Shown here: positions 5,309 to 9,341 of the stretch, one piece after another
Position numbering within the stretch: the stretch's first letter is position 1
Layout: each line of letters begins with the position of its first letter
From: an uncultured Eubacteriales bacterium
GTDB taxonomy: Bacteria; Bacillota; Clostridia; Lachnospirales; Lachnospiraceae
Reading direction: 5' to 3'
Length of the DNA: 9,341 nucleotides
Assembly: GCA_900545455.1 (NCBI GenBank)
Contig: UQZF01000105.1
Location: 1-9,341, forward strand
Translations under genes and position numbers: made by a program
The notes under the pieces: model-generated
The model's input: the letters and a program-made list of their open reading frames with translations, nothing else
What the model was told of the DNA's origin: nothing
The model's database searches: none

Positions 5309-7576
5309 TTACTCTATCTCATCCATGTACAACTGCACTCTGTCCTGTATGATCGCCGCAGCCTGCTGTGCCGTCTTTTGCCCGTCAAAATAATACTGAG
5401 CTTCCTCAATTACTATATCAATAATATCATAATCAATATCAAATTGCGACATATTTACGGCATTTACCTCATCAAACATTATGCCTGTCTGCTCCTTACT
5501 GATGTCGGGGCACGGAACCATTCCCTCATCGACAAGGTTGTATGCCGAGTCGAGGGAATATATTGTCAAAGTCATTTCACTCTTCATCGACAACCGATAG
5601 TCAATCTCTTTGTCGTATGCAGTCTCTACCACCGGATGAAACGCCGACTGTCCCGACGGGGAATTGGTGAAAAAGTCCTCCGAAAGAAAATCACTGATGA
5701 GCATCCATGCCGCATCCTTGTTGTCGGAAGCACTGTTCATGCACAGCATCCCAAGCCAGTTGGTAAATGTCCTTCCGCCGCTCTCCGAAGGATAACCAAC
5801 CCTCACAAATTCATCATCCTTATAAAGCGCATACATTTTTCTGACACTGTCAAAATAATTGTTATCCTCAACCACAACCGACAATTTGTCAATAATCGCC
5901 TTCTCATCAAAAATTACACCGTTATTGTTTTTCGCATTGCGCTCCCCGTTGAGCCTGCAAAGCTCAAGCACCGCGAGAAACTCATCCGACTCGAAACCCT
6001 TGTTTTTTATAAAATCCTCGTCCATGCACACGCCGTTGGTTAACAATGTGTACAAGGTTGAATATGCACTTCTCGACACAAGAAAAGTGAGCTCTTCATT
6101 TTCGCGCATAATATCGAGTATCTTCTCAACAGTCCACTCCGACCTGTCGCCTACAATCGAGGTCCTTCCCGTCAGCGTCTCCACGCTGAAATACGGTGCT
6201 ATTCCGTAAAGCTTTCCTTCAATCTTCATCTCATCGAGAATATTCGGAAAAATTGCATCCGCATACTCAGCATCGGCTTCAAGATAATCGTCAAGACCGT
6301 ACAAAATTCCCTTATCCGCAAGATTTTTTACCATATTGCAGTTATCCTGATTAAAGACAAAAATGTCCGCATCGTTTCCCGATATTAGCATCTTGGTAAA
6401 CTCGTCAAATGTGATTCCGTCACCGAACTCATCGAGGTAATCCTTTACGGTAATCTTGTACTGTGGATTATTCCTCATGAATCTGATAAACTGCTGGCAG
6501 CACCTATCAAACATCGGCTGTCCGCAGTATGCCGCAACGACAATCTCTTTTCTGTCGTCCGGCTCATTTCTCCTGCTCAGCACCGAAACTCCGATTCCGT
6601 AATCATCCTGACTCATGTATGATTCCTGCGTCAACAGCACCAGCGTGCCGTCATCCTTCGCATACATGCCAACCACAGCCCATCCGTATATTCCGTACTC
6701 CGTAAGATTTACAATGTATTTTAACTCCGCCGTGGCTATGTCGTATTCATACAGATTCTCGGAGGTGCAGATATATATTTTCCCGTCGGCACCGCATATC
6801 TGCCTGAAATACGGCGGGAAATCGCTGTCAACCACTACAAGCTTGTGCTTTTCCTTGTCAAGCTCATAGAGCTTTCCGTCATCGCTCGACATATACACGT
6901 CATTTCCACAGACCGCCATTCCGTTTACAAGCTCGGAGACTATTTTTACCGTATACAATAATTGCAGCTCACTGTCATACGCCTCACATGCGCTGTTTGT
7001 GAGGATGTAGATTACGCCATCACTGTCCGCACAAAGTCCGCTGTAAAAAATCAGGTCATCCTTCGATCTAATCCCTGTCACGACGCTGTCAAGCTCCGCA
7101 AAACTTTCATCAAGCTTCACAAGCACAGCCCCGCCGCTTCCGTTCTTTACCGTGTAGTAACAGCCTTTGCTTTTCACCATCTGGTCGTAATCAGCAAACG
7201 CTGTCCCCTTCTTGTTCTCCTCAACCGACTCCATGCTGTCGAGCGATGCCGTGATAAGCATCGGCACGGAAATTTCTCCCGGATTACCGCCTGTCGTTCT
7301 CACGATGAGCTCATCCTTTTGTGCGTCAAACGCCGTGTACGTCGTGATCGCATAATCGGATATTCTCATGTATTTGGCGGAATATGAAAAGTCTCCCGAA
7401 TCAACGTCATCATTTTTTGTGGCACTGTCAGTCACATTTTTTCCCGCGTCCTTCTCTCCGATAACCGCTGCGCCATCCGTTTCCGCACCATTTTCCCTGC
7501 CCGTCCCGCACGCCACGAGAAAGACTGCCGACAACATTATAAGCATCACAATCGCAAGTCTGTTTTTTATCTTCAT
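5309..7576 (-). CDS. Extracellular solute-binding lipoprotein with propeller-like N-terminal half
   Basis: A 755-residue exported protein. Residues 1-23 are a lipoprotein signal peptide ending LVAC, so Cys23 is lipidated; an acidic linker rich in Gly, Ala and Asp runs to about 65. Residues about 65-340 contain repeated strands such as SDGVIYILT, GNDVYMSSDDGKLYELD, DGKIYICTSENLYEYD and DDGTLVLLTQ, which look like blades of a beta-propeller. Residues about 343-755 resemble an ABC-type extracellular solute-binding domain (family 1): KEIVVAAYCG, QFIRFMRNNPQYKI, NDADIFVF, ADKGILYGLDDYL, EGKLYGIAPYFSVETLTG and the usual C-terminal IIQDRVQLYMDE. The ATG at 7576 is chosen because GGGGG lies 7 bases before it; an in-frame GTG at 7594 lies upstream of that site. 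No permease or ATPase gene is nearby, so it is an orphan binding protein, perhaps a sensor input for the deleted kinase that follows. The ligand cannot be told from sequence. Confidence 0.85.
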   Translation of the reverse strand: MKIKNRLAIVMLIMLSAVFLVACGTGRENGAETDGAAVIGEKDAGKNVTDSATKNDDVDSGDFSYSAKYMRISDYAITTYTAFDAQKDELIVRTTGGNPGEISVPMLITASLDSMESVEENKKGTAFADYDQMVKSKGCYYTVKNGSGGAVLVKLDESFAELDSVVTGIRSKDDLIFYSGLCADSDGVIYILTNSACEAYDSELQLLYTVKIVSELVNGMAVCGNDVYMSSDDGKLYELDKEKHKLVVVDSDFPPYFRQICGADGKIYICTSENLYEYDIATAELKYIVNLTEYGIYGWAVVGMYAKDDGTLVLLTQESYMSQDDYGIGVSVLSRRNEPDDRKEIVVAAYCGQPMFDRCCQQFIRFMRNNPQYKITVKDYLDEFGDGITFDEFTKMLISGNDADIFVFNQDNCNMVKNLADKGILYGLDDYLEADAEYADAIFPNILDEMKIEGKLYGIAPYFSVETLTGRTSIVGDRSEWTVEKILDIMRENEELTFLVSRSAYSTLYTLLTNGVCMDEDFIKNKGFESDEFLAVLELCRLNGERNAKNNNGVIFDEKAIIDKLSVVVEDNNYFDSVRKMYALYKDDEFVRVGYPSESGGRTFTNWLGMLCMNSASDNKDAAWMLISDFLSEDFFTNSPSGQSAFHPVVETAYDKEIDYRLSMKSEMTLTIYSLDSAYNLVDEGMVPCPDISKEQTGIMFDEVNAVNMSQFDIDYDIIDIVIEEAQYYFDGQKTAQQAAAIIQDRVQLYMDEIE

Positions 7577-7583
7577 GTATTTT

Positions 7584-7588
7584 CCCCC
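7584..7588 (-). promoter_or_regulatory. Ribosome binding site deciding the solute-binding lipoprotein start
   Basis: AAGGGGGAAA on the minus strand puts GGGGG 7 bases before the ATG at 7576-7574. The longer frame from GTG at 7594 would translate through this site and has no comparable signal, so the signal peptide should begin MKIKNRLAIV. Confidence 0.8.
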
Positions 7589-7648
7589 TTTCACCGAGCC
7601 TTGGCGGCTTCAGTTCTTTAAGGATACAATAACATATTCGGACTTGTT

Positions 7649-8254
7649 TTATATTACAGGAATATTACAATTAAGCACTCTCTCAAATTCATACGTCCAT
7701 ATACAATAGCTTCCCGGCGCATACACGTCCTTCTCACCGCGGCTTTCCCGCTCATCCTGTTTTTTAAGTATCTCTAACACCTCATCCGCATTCTTCCAAC
7801 AGAGCCCCTGTATCTCCTCCTTCTGGAAGGTAAGCTTCTCGATGTCCACATGCTTTTTTAACAGATATACAAAATTAACCTCGTTGTTGGAAAAACGCTC
7901 CCCGTAGAAATTGTACTCGCCGCCTACCCGTTGTTTAAAAAGAAATTCAAGCTCTTCCTCGCGCGCGTCTATCGAGAGTTCTTCCTTCAACTCCCTTATC
8001 GCCGTGCTGAGAAAATTCTCCCCTGCATCGACGTGTCCCGCGCACGAGCAGTCGTAGCATCCCGGAAACGAATCCTTGTCGTCGCTTCTTTTTTGTAAAA
8101 GCACGCGGGTTACCCCTGCGTGCTTCTCGATTATCCATATATGTGAACCGCCGTGCAGGTCGCCGTCGCGATGCACCGCAGCTCTCTCCTTTAATTCTCC
8201 CGTGAAATTGCCCTCCTCGTCGCAGAGGGGAAACATTTCTTTTTTCTGCTCCAA
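7649..8254 (-). CDS. NUDIX hydrolase, IPP-isomerase-like subgroup
   Basis: A 201-residue cytoplasmic protein that would hydrolyse or act on a nucleoside-diphosphate-linked or prenyl diphosphate-type substrate with bound Mg or Mn. The NUDIX box is G73-x5-E79-x7-R87-E88-L-x-E91-E92-L-S94-I95; the glycine normally at position 94 is serine. Upstream, HRDGDLHGGSHIWI, VLLQKRS and FPGCYDCSCAGHVDAGE match the subgroup related to isopentenyl-diphosphate isomerases, whose members often are NUDIX hydrolases of unknown substrate rather than true isomerases. The start is TTG at 8254, preceded by GGAGG 9 bases upstream; an internal ATG six codons on lacks a site. It begins 24 bp after the acyltransferase stop, so the two form an operon. 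Substrate is not predictable here. Confidence 0.88.
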   Translation of the reverse strand: MEQKKEMFPLCDEEGNFTGELKERAAVHRDGDLHGGSHIWIIEKHAGVTRVLLQKRSDDKDSFPGCYDCSCAGHVDAGENFLSTAIRELKEELSIDAREEELEFLFKQRVGGEYNFYGERFSNNEVNFVYLLKKHVDIEKLTFQKEEIQGLCWKNADEVLEILKKQDERESRGEKDVYAPGSYCIWTYEFERVLNCNIPVI

Positions 8255-8263
8255 TCCCGTAAT

Positions 8264-8268
8264 CCTCC
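8264..8268 (-). promoter_or_regulatory. Ribosome binding site supporting a TTG start for the NUDIX gene
   Basis: GGAGG on the minus strand lies 9 bases before TTG at 8254-8252. The first in-frame ATG, at 8236, has only an A-rich stretch before it, so the unusual TTG is preferred. Confidence 0.7.
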
Positions 8269-8278
8269 CTCCAAAGTG

Positions 8279-9010
8279 CTATACGAGTGCCTTGTTTTTG
8301 TCGTAAATCTTTTGAATAATCTCCTGTGTGTACGCGCCGAGGAACTTTTTCTGCTCCTTGTCGAGCGACTTCACGTCGATAGGCTCGCCGAACTCAAGTA
8401 CGGTATGTGTACTTCTGATAAACGGCGAATGTGCCTCCATAATCTGTCTTGTGTTGTTCTGGACAACAGGAATTATCTTGCAGCCCGTCTTTTCGGCAAA
8501 CTTCAGGCTTCCCTCCTTAAACGGTGCCATCTCGCCGGTCTTGCTTCTCGTTCCCTCAGGGAAAATCGTTATCGAGACACCGTCCTTTATGTACTCAATA
8601 CCCTGAAGCACGGTTTTGAGTCCCTCCTTGATGTTCTTTCTGTCAAGGAAAAGGCAGTAGAGAAGCTTCATCCAGTGGTGCAGAAGCGGAATCTTCTCCA
8701 TCTCCTTCTTTGCCACGAAGCCCGTGAGCCCCGGAAGCATTGAATAGACTATGATTGTGTCAAAATTGCTGTTGTGGTTACCGACATAGAGAACAGGCTC
8801 GTCCTTCGGTATATTCTCATATCCGATAACCGTCGTCTTTACGCCGCAGAGCCATCTGATAACCTTAAACGCCCACTGCACAATCCTGAGTGCAATGATG
8901 TCCTTCTTAGGCTTGTTGAACTTTCCGATTATCCACAATATTCCGAACATCGGAATACTGAAGATAAAAAATACTACCAAAAATAAGGCTGTGATGATTA
9001 ATCTTAACAT
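8279..9010 (-). CDS. plsC: 1-acyl-sn-glycerol-3-phosphate acyltransferase (PlsC family)
   Basis: A 243-residue membrane-associated enzyme that transfers a fatty acyl group to lysophosphatidic acid, giving phosphatidic acid for phospholipid synthesis at the inner face of the membrane. An N-terminal membrane anchor covers about residues 3-29. The acyltransferase motifs are in order: block I N-H79-NSNF-D84 (HX4D catalytic pair), FLDRKN at about 121-126, FPEGTRS at about 150-156, and IIPVVQN. The size is typical for PlsC. A longer frame from TTG at 9040 would add ten residues that cross the AGGAG site; the ATG at 9010, with AGGAG 10 bases upstream, gives the normal hydrophobic start MLRLII. It is the first gene of an operon with the NUDIX gene and has its own promoter. 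Paralogues of this family can have related lipid substrates, so the exact acceptor is inferred. Confidence 0.92.
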   Translation of the reverse strand: MLRLIITALFLVVFFIFSIPMFGILWIIGKFNKPKKDIIALRIVQWAFKVIRWLCGVKTTVIGYENIPKDEPVLYVGNHNSNFDTIIVYSMLPGLTGFVAKKEMEKIPLLHHWMKLLYCLFLDRKNIKEGLKTVLQGIEYIKDGVSITIFPEGTRSKTGEMAPFKEGSLKFAEKTGCKIIPVVQNNTRQIMEAHSPFIRSTHTVLEFGEPIDVKSLDKEQKKFLGAYTQEIIQKIYDKNKALV

Positions 9011-9020
9011 ATTTTTCTCT

Positions 9021-9025
9021 CTCCT
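9021..9025 (-). promoter_or_regulatory. Ribosome binding site deciding the plsC start
   Basis: AGGAG on the minus strand followed by a purine-rich AGAGAAAAAT tract and ATG at 9010. It lies inside the alternative TTG-initiated extension and argues against it. Confidence 0.75.
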
Positions 9026-9076
9026 AATCTGTTTTGCCAAAAGTGCTATCTCTTCATGACAATTCTGTTATACATA

Positions 9077-9105
9077 ATTATATTTCAAAAAGCGAAACTT
9101 AACAA
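9077..9105 (-). promoter_or_regulatory. Sigma-A promoter of plsC and the NUDIX gene
   Basis: On the minus strand there is TTGTTA (9105-9100), a 17-bp spacer and a perfect TATAAT (9082-9077). The transcript would start near 9070 and have a leader of about 60 nt before the plsC ATG. Its -35 lies back to back with a plus-strand -35 candidate at 9099-9104. Confidence 0.75.
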
Positions 9106-9126
9106 TACCCAGTATGTTTTTATAAT
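9099..9126 (+). promoter_or_regulatory. Candidate upstream promoter of the nicotinate phosphoribosyltransferase gene
   Basis: TTAACA (9099-9104), a 16-bp spacer and TATAAT (9121-9126) on the plus strand. The -35 uses the same bases as the minus-strand plsC -35, so RNA polymerase could occupy only one of the two at a time. Confidence 0.45.
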
Positions 9127-9133
9127 CCCAGCC

Positions 9134-9161
9134 TTGCATTCCCGCCCGTCTCGTGTATAAT
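9134..9161 (+). promoter_or_regulatory. Promoter of the nicotinate phosphoribosyltransferase gene
   Basis: TTGCAT (9134-9139), a 16-bp spacer and a perfect TATAAT (9156-9161), giving a transcript start near 9168 and a leader of about 80 nt before the ATG at 9250. Confidence 0.65.
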
Positions 9162-9179
9162 GAAAATAATATCAACAAA

Positions 9180-9233
9180 GTTAAAAGATTAACAATCTTG
9201 ATTTTTTAACAGTACCCACCGCGATTTTATCGC
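9180..9233 (+). other. Leader hairpins before the nicotinate phosphoribosyltransferase gene
   Basis: Two small hairpins lie in the leader. AAGATT (9185-9190) pairs with AATCTT (9194-9199) and is followed by T6 at 9202-9207, with an alternative outer pairing of GTTAAAA (9180-9186) to TTTTAAC (9204-9210). GCGAT (9221-9225) pairs with ATCGC (9229-9233) around TTT, five bases before the ribosome binding site. The first is AT-rich and weak. A regulatory role is possible but not shown. Confidence 0.35.
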
Positions 9234-9249
9234 AGAAAGAAGGTTATTT

Positions 9250-9341
9250 ATGAGCGATTCTAGAAATCTCACTCTGCTCACCGATTTATACGAGCTCACA
9301 ATGATGCAGGGCTATTTTAAGAACCACACCAATCCGACCGT
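9250..9341 (+). CDS. pncB: Nicotinate phosphoribosyltransferase, N-terminal fragment
   Basis: The first 30 codons are present; the gene continues past the right edge. The protein starts MSDSRNLTLLTDLYELTMMQGYF, of which TDLYELTMMQGYF is the highly characteristic N-terminal signature of bacterial nicotinate phosphoribosyltransferases. The enzyme makes nicotinate mononucleotide from nicotinate and PRPP in NAD salvage. The ATG at 9250 has AGAAGG at 9238-9243, six bases upstream. It is divergent from plsC, with one or two promoters of its own. Only the N-terminus is visible, so completeness of the catalytic domain cannot be judged. Confidence 0.9.
   Translation, partial: MSDSRNLTLLTDLYELTMMQGYFKNHTNPT

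Noticed and set aside
5144..6043. Long plus-strand open frame (299 codons) opposite the solute-binding gene
   Set aside because: It is a shadow of the minus-strand gene, which has a signal peptide, ribosome binding site and recognisable domains; the plus-strand product resembles no protein family and has no ribosome binding site.
7595..7648. Promoter for the solute-binding lipoprotein gene
   Set aside because: Only a weak extended -10 candidate (TGTTATTGT on the minus strand) could be seen, with no convincing -35, and a weak AGCC/GGCT hairpin. Too little to list as a feature.
1..9341. CRISPR arrays, tRNA or rRNA genes, insertion sequences, toxin-antitoxin pairs
   Set aside because: No spaced direct repeats, cloverleaf sequences, transposase motifs or paired small antitoxin-like genes were found on either strand.

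Overview
The window looks like a chromosomal piece of a low-to-mid GC, Gram-positive Clostridia genome, most likely Lachnospiraceae or a close relative. This is inferred from strong GGAGG-type ribosome binding sites, AT-rich sigma-A promoters, lipoprotein signal peptides, a T-box leader with an isoleucine specifier ahead of ileS, and the protein families present. All genes except the one at the right edge are on the minus strand, so the gene order below runs right to left.

Right edge (about 9010-9341): a divergent intergenic region holds overlapping promoters. One drives the start of a nicotinate phosphoribosyltransferase gene on the plus strand, cut by the window edge. The other drives a PlsC-type 1-acyl-glycerol-3-phosphate acyltransferase gene on the minus strand, followed after 24 bp by a NUDIX hydrolase of the isopentenyl-diphosphate-isomerase-like subgroup. 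Together they cover NAD salvage, phospholipid synthesis and nucleotide-type pyrophosphate hydrolysis, all housekeeping.

Middle (about 3935-7576): an accessory-looking block. It has a large lipoprotein combining a propeller-like N-terminal half with an extracellular solute-binding C-terminal half and no transporter genes beside it. Next is a 63-codon remnant that looks like the C-terminal end of a histidine kinase ATPase domain. Then come a second lipoprotein of unknown function, coupled to the end of that remnant, and a small three-helix membrane protein. The block reads as the remains of a ligand-sensing or uptake cassette whose kinase has been deleted.

Left (about 387-3950): ileS, encoding a type 2 (eukaryote-like, about 1,057 aa) isoleucyl-tRNA synthetase. 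Its promoter lies inside the 3' end of the small membrane protein gene. A leader of about 350 nt follows, with a clear T-box Stem I (AUC specifier), an intrinsic terminator, and an unexplained nested palindrome of 80 nt just before the gene. No canonical T-box antiterminator bulge could be found by eye, which is the most interesting oddity here. A terminator closes ileS.

Left edge (1-260): the first 59 codons of a P-loop ATPase of the AAA/DUF4143-like kind, preceded by a very good promoter whose -35 is overlapped by a perfect 10-bp inverted repeat, suggesting a repressor operator.

No tRNA, rRNA, CRISPR array, insertion sequence or phage gene was seen. I found no convincing complete new system; the best leads are the atypical ileS leader, the nested palindrome, the kinase remnant with its orphan lipoproteins, and the ATPase operator.
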